NCBI GenBank assembly: GCA_026388115.1
Contig: JAPLKK010000030.1
Location: 73,160-111,253 of the forward strand
Source: Elusimicrobiota bacterium
GTDB taxonomy: Bacteria; Elusimicrobiota; Elusimicrobia; UBA1565; JACRDR01
Direction of reading: 5' to 3'
Length of the DNA stretch: 38,094 bases
Shown here: one piece after another, positions 24,047-31,106 of the stretch
Layout: each line of letters begins with the position of its first letter
How positions within the stretch are numbered: position 1 is the stretch's first letter
The notes under the pieces: model-generated
Database searches by the model: none
The model's input: the letters and a program-made list of their open reading frames with translations, nothing else
What the model was told of the DNA's origin: nothing
Translations under genes and position numbers: made by a program

Positions 24047-24952
24047 ATGTTGGCCCTCCAGCTCTGGGTAACGGTGGCTGCCGCGGCGATGGCGCAGAGC
24101 GCCGTGTTGCCGGACGCGACGATGGCGCCCGTGCCGCCGCCTGCGGCCGTCCAATCGGCCCCCTCCAAGTCCGCTCCGGCTTCAGGCGCCATGAATATGG
24201 CCCCCGGGGGGCGCGAGCTGGAGGTCCTGCCGCCCAAGCCGGCGCCCTTCGAGGCGGAGCTGAAGCATCTCGAGTCCGAGCTCAAGGTCATCGAGGCGAA
24301 AGGCCCGAGCCTATCGACCGGCTTCGCTTTCCGCCGCGGCCGCCTGCGCAATCCCGCGCAGCTGCCCCTCGAAGGCCTGGGCTTCCGCTCCATCCGCCCC
24401 TTGCGCAACGCCTATTATGGCACCGACGACATGATCTCCGGGCTCATGGAGACCTGCGCGGCCCTCAAGCAGGCTGATCCCGACATGCCGCCCCTGGCCG
24501 TCGGCGACATCACCGGCCCCCAGGGGGGGCGCATCGCGCTCCATCGCTCCCATCGCAGCGGCCGCGACGCCGATCTGGTGTTCTTCTGGACCGACCCGGA
24601 CGGCAAGCCGCTGCAGACCGAGGAGTTCATCCGCTTCAACCGCCGCGGGCGGGCGCTGTATAAAGGAAAGCCGGTCCTGTTCGACGCGCAGCGCAACTGG
24701 AACCTGGTGCGCGGCCTGCTGGCCAACCCGCGCTTCGGCGACCGCGTGAGGTGGATCTTCGTCTACACGCCGTTGCGCAAGCTCCTCCTCGACTACGCCG
24801 AGCGCGTCGAAGGCGACCTATATTACCTGGAGCGCGCCTGGCAGACGCTCGCCCAGCCCGGCCGCCGTGCCGGCCGCCACGACAACCACTTCCACATCCG
24901 CATCGACTGCTCCGACGAAGAGCGCTTCGAAGGCTGCCGCAACGACCACTGA
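24047..24952 (+). CDS. mepA: Penicillin-insensitive murein endopeptidase (M74)
   Basis: 301 residues: signal peptide (AVTVAAAAMAQ-type hydrophobic start), a Pro/Ala-rich linker to about residue 70, then the MepA catalytic domain. The zinc motifs are ALHRSHRSGRDADL and RHDNHFHIRI, the two signatures of the LAS/M74 fold. The family cuts D-alanyl-meso-diaminopimelate crosslinks in peptidoglycan in the periplasm. This supports a diderm host with DAP-type wall. The N-terminal linker is longer than in E. coli MepA. Confidence 0.9.
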   Translation: MLALQLWVTVAAAAMAQSAVLPDATMAPVPPPAAVQSAPSKSAPASGAMNMAPGGRELEVLPPKPAPFEAELKHLESELKVIEAKGPSLSTGFAFRRGRLRNPAQLPLEGLGFRSIRPLRNAYYGTDDMISGLMETCAALKQADPDMPPLAVGDITGPQGGRIALHRSHRSGRDADLVFFWTDPDGKPLQTEEFIRFNRRGRALYKGKPVLFDAQRNWNLVRGLLANPRFGDRVRWIFVYTPLRKLLLDYAERVEGDLYYLERAWQTLAQPGRRAGRHDNHFHIRIDCSDEERFEGCRNDH

Positions 24953-24974
24953 GCCGGCCGGCCGCGCGGCATTC

Positions 24975-24980
24975 TAGATT
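24975..24980 (+). promoter_or_regulatory. -10-like hexamer before the small unknown gene
   Basis: TAGATT lies six bases before ATG 24987 with no Shine-Dalgarno. Confidence 0.4.
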
Positions 24981-24986
24981 CACCCT

Positions 24987-25340
24987 ATGATCCGGCGCGA
25001 CTGGTTCAAACGGCATGTCGAGATCCTGGCGCAGGCCCTGGGCGTCGCTCTCGGCCTGAAGAACAAAGGCGAGACGTCGGCGGCCGCCGCGGTCATCGAG
25101 GCCGCCGTCCGCAGCACCTTCGGCCTGAGCGGGGCGCTCGCCCTCGGGCTCTCGCTGAAGGAATTCCTTTCTTTGGCCTGCCGGGGAGAGAAGCCCTCGC
25201 CGGAGCTTCTCTCAACCTTGGCCGAGCTGTTTCGCGAATGGGCGGGATTGCTGGAGAAGGAAGGGCGCGCGGCGGAGGCGGCGTCGGCGCTGGGACGCGC
25301 CGTAGAACTCAGTCAGATTGCGGGCACGAAGACCGGCTGA
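24987..25340 (+). CDS. Small helical protein of unknown function
   Basis: 117 residues, probably all-helical and cytoplasmic. The last 45 residues (ELLSTLAELFREWAGLLEK, then EAASALGRAVEL) look like a TPR-type helix pair. The N-terminal part starts RRDWFKRHVEILAQALG. I recognise no family with certainty. It follows mepA by 34 bases but has its own -10-like hexamer, and it converges on the HEAT-repeat gene. Confidence 0.6.
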   Translation: MIRRDWFKRHVEILAQALGVALGLKNKGETSAAAAVIEAAVRSTFGLSGALALGLSLKEFLSLACRGEKPSPELLSTLAELFREWAGLLEKEGRAAEAASALGRAVELSQIAGTKTG

Positions 25341-25341
25341 C

Positions 25342-25359
25342 GCCGGACCTGGATCCGGC
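25342..25359. terminator. Hairpin between convergent genes
   Basis: GCCGGA (25342-25347) pairs with TCCGGC (25354-25359) around CCTGGA, just after the stop at 25340 and 28 bases past the stop of the opposing gene. It has no U-run and may act in both directions. Confidence 0.4.
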
Positions 25360-25386
25360 CTGCCGCGCCGTCAGGAACGCCTTCCT

Positions 25387-25770
25387 TCACCAGGAGCCGG
25401 TCTTGTAGACGCGCTTGCGATAGGCCATCACGGCTTTCTTGGCCTTGGGCGTCCCGATGCGCAGCAATGCCTCCGCTGCCCGGTTGCGCACGATGGAGGC
25501 CGGGTCTTTCAGCGCGCGGATGAGATCCGGCGTCGCCTCCACCGGCACCGGGTTGATCTGGCCGAGGTCCTCGGCCGCCTTCGAGCGGATGTTCTCGTCC
25601 GGGTCCTTGAGCGAGCCGAGCAGGGTGCTCAACAGAAGCCCCCGGTTATGCGGGGTGTATCCGCCCGGCTCCGCGGCGCCCCCCGACGAAACCGTGCCCG
25701 TGGACGGCTTGGCGGGCGGTTCGGCGAAAGCGCACAGGGCTGAGAGCAGCACGGCGAACGCGGTCATCAT
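25387..25770 (-). CDS. Exported HEAT-repeat protein
   Basis: 127 residues. A signal peptide (MMTAFAVLLSALCAFA) precedes a short linker and two to three HEAT/PBS-lyase-type helical pairs (LLGSLKDPDENIRSKAAEDL and LIRALKDPASIVRNRAAEAL). Such repeats bind proteins; there is no catalytic motif. It starts ten bases after the malQ stop, so it is likely co-transcribed, although the two act in different compartments. Confidence 0.75.
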   Translation of the reverse strand: MMTAFAVLLSALCAFAEPPAKPSTGTVSSGGAAEPGGYTPHNRGLLLSTLLGSLKDPDENIRSKAAEDLGQINPVPVEATPDLIRALKDPASIVRNRAAEALLRIGTPKAKKAVMAYRKRVYKTGSW

Positions 25771-25780
25771 AGGGATCCCA

Positions 25781-27331
25781 TCAACGAGCGCGCTCGAAGG
25801 CGTCGGTGAGCGCCTTCAGCCGCCGGCCGACGCCGCGCGGGAGGGGGCGGGTGAGCCGCCAGCGCCAGTTGCCCTGGGCGATCCCCGGCATGTTCATGCG
25901 CGCCTCGGAGCCGAGCCCCAGCAGGTCCTGCGCCGGGATGATCGCCGTGTCGGCGGGCGACGCCAGCGCCGTGCGGATCATGTCCCAATGGATCTGGCGC
26001 CCGTTGGACCCGATGTACGTCATCACGAAGGCGCGCTCCTTCTCGATCTGCTCCGGCGTGCGCGTGCTGCTCGCCGAGCCCTGGTCCTTCCACCAGCCGA
26101 CGATGGTGTCGTTGTCGTGGGTGCCCGGATAGACGATGCAGCGCCGACGGAAGCGGTGAGGCTGGTAGTTGCGCGACTCGGGGTCGAGGCCGAAGGCGAA
26201 CTGCAGGACCACCATCCCCGGCAGGTCGAAGCGGTCGCGCAGGGCCTTCACCTCGTCGGTCACGATGCCCAGGTCCTCGGCGATGAGTTCCACCCCGCCG
26301 AGCGCCGCGAAGACGCGCTCGAAGAACTCGGCTCCGGGCCCCGGCATCCACCGCCCCTCGCGAGCGGTCTTCGCATGGCCGGGGATCTCCCAATAGTTGT
26401 GGAAGCCGATGAAGTGGTCGATGCGCACCGCGTCGAAACGGGCGAAGGCCGCGCGCAGCCGCGCGATCCACCAGTCGTAGCCCCGCGAGCGCATCACGTC
26501 CCAGCGGTACAGCGGATTGCCCCAGAACTGGCCGTCCTTCGAGAAATAATCCGGCGGCACGCCCGCCACGACGATCGGCCACCCCTCCCGATCGAGCAGG
26601 AACAGCTCGGGATGGGCCCATACCTCGGCCGAATCGCGGGCGACGAAGATGGGGATGTCGCCGATGAGCCCCAGCCCTCGCGCCGCGGCCGCGGCTCGCA
26701 GGCATTTCCAGTCCTTGTCGAACTGCCATTGGACGAAGCGCTCGAAGCGCAGCCGCTTGGCGAGGCGCCGCTGGGCCTCCTCCAGCGCGGCGTGCTCGCG
26801 CAGCCGCACCGGGTGCTCCCACTCCCACCAGGCCGCGTTGTGGCGCTCGTGACGCAGGGCCATGAAGAGCGCGTAGTCCTCGAGCCACCAAGCCTCGGAG
26901 TGGGCCCAGGCGTCGAACTCCGACCGGACCTCGCCGGGAGCGCTCGTCTCGAACGCCTCAAAAGCCTCGTGAAGGCGCTCCTGCTTGAAGCGCTCGGCGG
27001 CCGCGAAGTCGGCGACGGCCCCCCCCAGCCCGCCGGACGGAGCGAGCCTGGAGCGCTGGAGAAGCCCCTCGTCGGCAAGCCGCTCCAGGCTGATGAGCAG
27101 GGGGCTTCCCGCGAACGCCGACAGGGCGCTGTAAGGCGAGTGCCCCGCTCCCGACGGGACGACCGGGAGCATCTGCCACCAGGTCTGCCCCGTCTCCGCG
27201 AGGAAATCGAGGAATTCATGGGCGCGGGGTCCGAGGTCGCCGCAGCCGTACGGCCCGGGCAAAGACGTCACGTGCAGCAATATCCCCGAAGAGCGCTTGC
27301 GCAAGGTCGGCATTCCCGGCAAGTGTACCAC
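25781..27331 (-). CDS. malQ: 4-alpha-glucanotransferase (amylomaltase)
   Basis: 516 residues of GH77. The opening SSGILLHVTSLPGPYGCGDL is diagnostic. VRIDHFIGF carries the nucleophile Asp, LIAEDLG the acid/base Glu, and YPGTHDNDT the transition-state Asp. The enzyme moves alpha-1,4-glucan segments between maltodextrins in the cytoplasm, implying glycogen or maltodextrin use. GTG 27331 is preferred over ATG 27313 because GAGG lies seven bases before the GTG, while ATG 27313 has no properly spaced site. No other glycogen gene is in view. Confidence 0.93.
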   Translation of the reverse strand: MVHLPGMPTLRKRSSGILLHVTSLPGPYGCGDLGPRAHEFLDFLAETGQTWWQMLPVVPSGAGHSPYSALSAFAGSPLLISLERLADEGLLQRSRLAPSGGLGGAVADFAAAERFKQERLHEAFEAFETSAPGEVRSEFDAWAHSEAWWLEDYALFMALRHERHNAAWWEWEHPVRLREHAALEEAQRRLAKRLRFERFVQWQFDKDWKCLRAAAAARGLGLIGDIPIFVARDSAEVWAHPELFLLDREGWPIVVAGVPPDYFSKDGQFWGNPLYRWDVMRSRGYDWWIARLRAAFARFDAVRIDHFIGFHNYWEIPGHAKTAREGRWMPGPGAEFFERVFAALGGVELIAEDLGIVTDEVKALRDRFDLPGMVVLQFAFGLDPESRNYQPHRFRRRCIVYPGTHDNDTIVGWWKDQGSASSTRTPEQIEKERAFVMTYIGSNGRQIHWDMIRTALASPADTAIIPAQDLLGLGSEARMNMPGIAQGNWRWRLTRPLPRGVGRRLKALTDAFERAR

Positions 27332-27338
27332 TTATGGG

Positions 27339-27342
27339 CCTC
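27339..27342 (-). promoter_or_regulatory. Ribosome binding site deciding the malQ start
   Basis: GAGG on the minus strand, seven bases before GTG 27331. It favours this start over the in-frame ATG at 27313. Confidence 0.55.
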
Positions 27343-27364
27343 ATAGGATTTATTAGCTTTGCTA

Positions 27365-27393
27365 TTGACAGATTTAAGATTAGGTGCTATCCT
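27365..27393 (+). promoter_or_regulatory. Sigma-70 promoter of the sigma-factor gene
   Basis: A perfect -35 TTGACA (27365-27370), a 17-base spacer, and -10 TATCCT (27388-27393) with the extended TG one base upstream. Transcription should begin near 27400, about 150 bases before the coding start. It is the best consensus promoter in the window. Confidence 0.8.
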
Positions 27394-27419
27394 TTGCACG
27401 GCAGCGTCACATCGAGGGA

Positions 27420-27542
27420 GCCGCCCCCTCATCCCTCCCTACGGGCGGCCGCGCACGGCGACAGAGGAAAGCGACCTCGTCGCCAGGTCGGGGCGCGGTA
27501 AGCGCCCCGACACGGCGACAGAGGAGAACGGGCCTCGTCGCC
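27420..27542 (+). promoter_or_regulatory. Structured leader of the sigma-factor mRNA with four hairpins
   Basis: Hairpin A: GCCGCCC (27420-27426) with GGGCGGC (27443-27449). Hairpin B: GGCGAC-A-GAGG with CCTC-GTCGCC (27457-27484). Hairpin C: a perfect 10-bp stem, GTCGGGGCGC with GCGCCCCGAC (27487-27511, loop GGTAA). Hairpin D: the same stem as B with a different loop (27514-27542). B and D are direct repeats, so the left arm of B can pair with the right arm of D around C, an alternative fold. D ends one base before the Shine-Dalgarno. No in-frame ATG, GTG or TTG lies between the promoter and GTG 27554. Confidence 0.7.
27454..27487 (+). repeat. Leader direct repeat, unit 1
   Basis: CACGGCGACAGAGGA at the left and CCTCGTCGCCAGG at the right, shared with unit 2 at 27511-27545. 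Only the loop bases between them differ. Confidence 0.8.
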
Positions 27543-27545
27543 AGG
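27511..27545 (+). repeat. Leader direct repeat, unit 2
   Basis: Second copy of the unit at 27454-27487, one base longer in the loop (AGAACGGG instead of AAAGCGA). Its right end runs into the AGGAG ribosome binding site. Confidence 0.8.
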
Positions 27546-27547
27546 AG
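27543..27547 (+). promoter_or_regulatory. Ribosome binding site deciding the sigma-factor start
   Basis: AGGAG, six bases before GTG 27554 and directly after the last leader hairpin. Confidence 0.7.
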
Positions 27548-27553
27548 AAACGC

Positions 27554-28882
27554 GTGGAGACCGATAACTACGGTACGCCGGAGCCGGGGCCGCGCAGGGG
27601 CCACGGGACATCGGACACCTACCAGCTCTTCTTCACGGAGATGGGCAAGACGCCGCTGCTCAAGCCCCGGGAGGAATCGGCGCTCGCCGGGCGCGTCGAG
27701 CTGAACCGCCGCGCGTGGCGGCGCCTGGTGCTCGGCTCGCCGATCGCGCGCAGGCAGCTCTTGAACTGGGCCGAGCTGATCCGCGCCGGCGAGATGAGCC
27801 CGAAGGAGCTGCTCCCCCGGGGGAAGGCCTCCTCGCGCCAGCTCGCGTCGATGCGCACGAAAGTCCTGCGGCTGGCCTCGAGCGCCGCGCGAGCCGACAA
27901 GCGCGCGGCAAGGACCCGCCTGCCGCGCGCGCCGGCAGAGCGCCGCGAGGCGGCGCGCCGCCGCTTGCGCGAGCGCGCGGCGTTCCTGGAGCGCTTGGAG
28001 TCTTTGCCCCTGCACGAAGAGAAGCTCCGGCGCCTCGCCAGCCGGATCACGGAGCTCGGCCGGCGGGCCGGGGAGGGCACGCTCGCCGTCCCTGCTCCCA
28101 TGCCCGTCGATAAGCTGATCGACATGGCGGACCGGCTTGCGCGTCTCGAGAGCGCGATCATCCGCGACGAGCAGAAGCTGCTCGAGGCCAACCTGCGGCT
28201 CGTCGTGTCGATCGCGCGCGCCTACGCGACCGAGAACCTCGAGCTGGCGGACCTCATCCAGGAGGGCTCGCTCGGCTTGATGCGCGCCATCGAGAAGTTC
28301 AAGGCCCGCAAGGGCTACAAGTTGTCGACCTACGCGACCTGGTGGGTGCGCCAGGCGATCCAGCGCGCCATCGGGGACCAGGACCGGACGGTGCGCCTGC
28401 CCGCCCACGTGCAGGAGCAGATCGCGCGCTACAAGAAGATCGGCCGGCGTTTCTTTCAGGAGCACGGCCGCATGCCCGAGGCCTCCGAGGCCGCGGGCGA
28501 GCTGCGATTGTCCGACCGCCGCGTCGGCGAGCTGATGCAGGCGATGCAGGACCCCGTCTCGCTCGAGCGCCCCCGGAACGAGGAAGAGGAGGAGCTCCAT
28601 CTCTCCGACCTCCTGCAGGACCACAGCGAGCCCGCCCCCGCGGCGCGCGCCGAGGAGGAGCTGCGGCGCCAGGAGATCGACCGCTGGCTCTCGACGCTGA
28701 GCGAGCGCGAGCAGGGCATCTTGCGCCTGCGCTTCGGCATCGGCACCGAGGAGCACACGCTGGGCGAGGTCGGCCGGCGCTTCCACGTGACGCCCGAGCG
28801 AGCGAGGCAGATCCAGATCGAGGCGCTGCGCAAGCTCCGGCACTCCCCGCAGTCCGAGATGATGCGGGAGTACTGGGCGTGA
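27554..28882 (+). CDS. RNA polymerase sigma factor, RpoD/SigA family
   Basis: 442 residues from GTG 27554. Region 1.2 starts near residue 21 ([16 protein letters not shown]). An Arg-rich non-conserved stretch runs to about residue 170. Region 2 includes [35 protein letters not shown] and [16 protein letters not shown]. Regions 3 and 4 end with a helix-turn-helix, [19 protein letters not shown]. It lacks the long acidic region 1.1 of E. coli RpoD. It may be the housekeeping factor or a group 2 alternative; the sequence alone does not decide. It has its own strong promoter and an unusual structured leader, so expression is probably controlled after transcription starts. Confidence 0.92.
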   Translation: METDNYGTPEPGPRRGHGTSDTYQLFFTEMGKTPLLKPREESALAGRVELNRRAWRRLVLGSPIARRQLLNWAELIRAGEMSPKELLPRGKASSRQLASMRTKVLRLASSAARADKRAARTRLPRAPAERREAARRRLRERAAFLERLESLPLHEEKLRRLASRITELGRRAGEGTLAVPAPMPVDKLIDMADRLARLESAIIRDEQKLLEANLRLVVSIARAYATENLELADLIQEGSLGLMRAIEKFKARKGYKLSTYATWWVRQAIQRAIGDQDRTVRLPAHVQEQIARYKKIGRRFFQEHGRMPEASEAAGELRLSDRRVGELMQAMQDPVSLERPRNEEEEELHLSDLLQDHSEPAPAARAEEELRRQEIDRWLSTLSEREQGILRLRFGIGTEEHTLGEVGRRFHVTPERARQIQIEALRKLRHSPQSEMMREYWA

Positions 28883-29043
28883 GCACCCTGCGCCTCTGAG
28901 TCCGCCGGCCCTCGGCCTTCGCTCTCGCTAGGCTGAAAGTCCCACCGAAGAACACGGAGCGGACAGCCCGAAAGGGAAAAGCCCTCGGCCCCGAGACGGC
29001 CTTGCTCGCCGCCGCAATCCTTCACGGGTCACGTGGAGGAAAG
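28883..29043 (+). other. Unassigned 161-base leader/intergenic region
   Basis: Contains a GAAA-capped hairpin CCC-GAAA-GGG (28967-28976), then AAAAGCC and further GC-rich half-stems, and ends in GGAGG (29035-29039) four bases before ATG 29044. The order is loosely reminiscent of small aptamers, but I cannot match a known riboswitch. Confidence 0.3.
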
Positions 29044-29682
29044 ATGAGACGACTTCTCACCGTCGTGGCCGTCGTGGCGGCGCAAGCCGCCACGGGCCAG
29101 GAGTTCGCGGTCCATGAGGCGGCCGCCCGGAGCCTGACGGAAGCGGCAAAGGCGGGGATGCAAGCGCGCCCGGCGTCTACGGCCGACGGCGCGAAGGCGC
29201 CGCCGGCCCAGGGGCGGTGTCCGGGCCCCGACGGCCTCGGACGACCTTGGATCGAGCAGGATACGGGCGCTGTTCCCGCGCGGCTGGCCGCGCACCTGTC
29301 CGCGGCGCTCGACCGCAGCGAGGTCACGTTGATCCAACTCAATGAGGAGATGTGGTGGATCGGCGCGGCCAGGCGGGGCGTCGAGGACAGGCCGGAGGGC
29401 GACGGCGCCGGCTGCTCCGTCCTCGGCACCGCCGCGCTCTACGTCATCGGCTGGGGCGACGACTTCGAATTCGACTTCGACCAGTTGGTCGATGAGGGCG
29501 GGGAGCACGCCCTGGGGGCGCGGCTCATCGAGCTCCGCTGGTACGACGAGGCGACCGGCAGGAAGCGCCGGTGGTTCAACTCCGCGCTGGCCGAGAAGCT
29601 GCACTGGGGCGTCGACGGCCGCGTGCCCTTCGGGGACGCCAGCCCGCTCCCGCTGCCGGCGGCGCCGAATGAGCTCCTTTAG
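29044..29682 (+). CDS. Exported protein of unknown function
   Basis: 212 residues from ATG 29044, supported by GGAGG just upstream. A signal peptide (MRRLLTVVAVVAAQAATG) is followed by an Ala-rich stretch and a domain with two Cys residues and a strongly acidic patch (GWGDDFEFDFDQLVDEGGE). No family is recognised. Upstream it has the structured-looking leader; downstream a long hairpin separates it from the converging Memo gene. Confidence 0.65.
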   Translation: MRRLLTVVAVVAAQAATGQEFAVHEAAARSLTEAAKAGMQARPASTADGAKAPPAQGRCPGPDGLGRPWIEQDTGAVPARLAAHLSAALDRSEVTLIQLNEEMWWIGAARRGVEDRPEGDGAGCSVLGTAALYVIGWGDDFEFDFDQLVDEGGEHALGARLIELRWYDEATGRKRRWFNSALAEKLHWGVDGRVPFGDASPLPLPAAPNELL

Positions 29683-29695
29683 GAGCGTCTCCTAG

Positions 29696-29745
29696 GCACG
29701 GGGGCCCCCCTAGGCCGGTGCTGCGCACCGGCCCAATCCCCGTGC
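29696..29745. terminator. Nested hairpin between convergent genes
   Basis: The outer arms GCACGGGG (29696-29703) and CCCCGTGC (29738-29745) enclose an inner stem GGCCGGTGC (29713-29721) and GCACCGGCC (29725-29733). It lies between two converging stops and is symmetrical, so it probably ends transcription from both sides. A smaller CTCC-TTTA-GGAG hairpin overlaps the upstream stop. Confidence 0.6.
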
Positions 29746-29763
29746 ACAGCCGCAAGGAATCGG

Positions 29764-31017
29764 CTAGAAGATCGCGCTCGCGAAGGAGACGATGCCGCCC
29801 GCGGGATCGGGGGCCTGGCCGTAGCTGAGCAGGCGGCCGGACGGGGCGCCCAGCGCCTTGAGCCACCGCAGCGCGGTATAGGTCGCGGACAGCCCGCAGA
29901 CCTTGCGCCAGTGTCCGTCGGCCACCACCGAGAGATAGAAGCCGTCGGCGTCCAGGGCCAGGGCCTTCTCCAACGACTTGCGGTCCTCCGCCTCGATCTT
30001 CTTCTCAAGCTCGGCGTTGAGCTCCAGCTCGTCGCCGAAGCGCGGACCCACGTGAGCGAGGTCGACGCCGGCGAGGATCATGACGCGCTGCTTCTTCGCT
30101 CGCCGCCGCAGCAGGGCGCCGACGCGCGCGATCGCTTCCTCGACCGTCGAGATCGTCGAAGGCGCGCGGTCGGGGGCCCACCGCTCGAAGCTCGAGCACA
30201 GGATGGGCACCCAAGGAGGGGTCTTCTCCCGCCACAAGAATCGCAGCCAGACGGCCTGGAACTCGAGCGAGTGCTCCTTGCGGTGCACCCACTCGTCGGC
30301 GCGGGCGTCGTACCAGAGGGCGCCCGCGATCTCCTTATACAGCGCCTCGTCGACGGCCATCGGTCCCCAGGGCGTCTCGTAGGCCTTCGGCGTCATCGCC
30401 CACGGCGAGGCGGGCGAGGCGTGGGCCACGCCGAGCGCGACGATGACGTCGGGCGGCTCGCACTCGGCCAACGCCTGGTAAGACCAGGCGTAGACGGGCC
30501 CGCCGCGGTTGAAGTCGATATGCGGCGCGACGAGGCCCGCGGGCGCCCGCCCGTTCGCCGGCGCTTCGGGGAAGGGCTTTCCGGGGCCCTTGGCGTCGCG
30601 CGCGAAGCCGCCGAAGAGGCGCGCCAGCTCCAGCGTGTCGGCGGGATACGAGGCCCCGCGCAGGGTCGCCGGACGCGTCGGGCTGTCGAGGAACTCTTGC
30701 AGGATCTTGCGGCGGCGCTCGACCACCTCGTCCGTCTCCAGCAGGCCCGCGCGCGCGAGCTCCCCCGCGACGCGCTCGATATCGGCGTACGCGACCGTGA
30801 CGCCGGCCGATTCGCGGAGCATGGACTGGATCTGCCCGGCGTCCCGGTTGCCGTCCAAGAGCGAGGCGGCGGCCATGCTGGCCGGAGACAGCGCGAGGTT
30901 CTCGCTCTCCGCGGATTCGGGGTCGCGCAGGACGAACATCGGCCGGTCCTCGTGCATGACCGGAACGATATCGAGGTCGCGGCGCAGCGAAGGCAGGGGC
31001 TTCCTCTCTTCGGTCAT
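29764..31017 (-). CDS. Memo-family protein (AmmeMemoRadiSam system protein B) with N-terminal extension
   Basis: 417 residues from ATG 31017. The C-terminal 280 residues carry the Memo marks GLVAPHIDFNRGG, LGVAHAS, EHSLEFQ, PILCSS and AGVDLAHVGPRF, in family order, including the His and Cys residues of the metal-binding pocket. The N-terminal 130 residues are an extra helical domain. In the known three-part system Memo travels with AMMECR1 and a radical SAM protein. Neither is adjacent here, so it stands alone in this window. Biochemical role remains poorly known; metal-dependent redox activity is reported for animal Memo1. The start follows a TACAAT by eight bases. Confidence 0.85.
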   Translation of the reverse strand: MTEERKPLPSLRRDLDIVPVMHEDRPMFVLRDPESAESENLALSPASMAAASLLDGNRDAGQIQSMLRESAGVTVAYADIERVAGELARAGLLETDEVVERRRKILQEFLDSPTRPATLRGASYPADTLELARLFGGFARDAKGPGKPFPEAPANGRAPAGLVAPHIDFNRGGPVYAWSYQALAECEPPDVIVALGVAHASPASPWAMTPKAYETPWGPMAVDEALYKEIAGALWYDARADEWVHRKEHSLEFQAVWLRFLWREKTPPWVPILCSSFERWAPDRAPSTISTVEEAIARVGALLRRRAKKQRVMILAGVDLAHVGPRFGDELELNAELEKKIEAEDRKSLEKALALDADGFYLSVVADGHWRKVCGLSATYTALRWLKALGAPSGRLLSYGQAPDPAGGIVSFASAIF

Positions 31018-31025
31018 CGCCGGAC

Positions 31026-31031
31026 ATTGTA
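31026..31031 (-). promoter_or_regulatory. -10-like hexamer of the Memo gene (leaderless geometry)
   Basis: TACAAT on the minus strand, eight bases before ATG 31017, no Shine-Dalgarno. A C8 tract (31061-31068) lies in the divergent gap. Confidence 0.4.
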
Positions 31032-31094
31032 CCTCATCGGACGCGCGGCGCCGCCGTCCTCCCCCCCCGATAGGCGGGAGCGGACGATATACGT

Positions 31095-31100
31095 TACAAT
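31095..31100 (+). promoter_or_regulatory. -10-like hexamer of the acyl cassette (leaderless geometry)
   Basis: TACAAT, six bases before ATG 31107, mirroring the hexamer of the divergent Memo gene. No clear -35. Confidence 0.4.
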
Positions 31101-31106
31101 GCCGCC

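Noticed and set aside
27359-27553. Coding start of the sigma factor upstream, at TTG 27359 or 27365
   Set aside because: These codons overlap or precede the -35 TTGACA, so they would not be in the mRNA. The region forms hairpins and is followed by AGGAG and GTG 27554.
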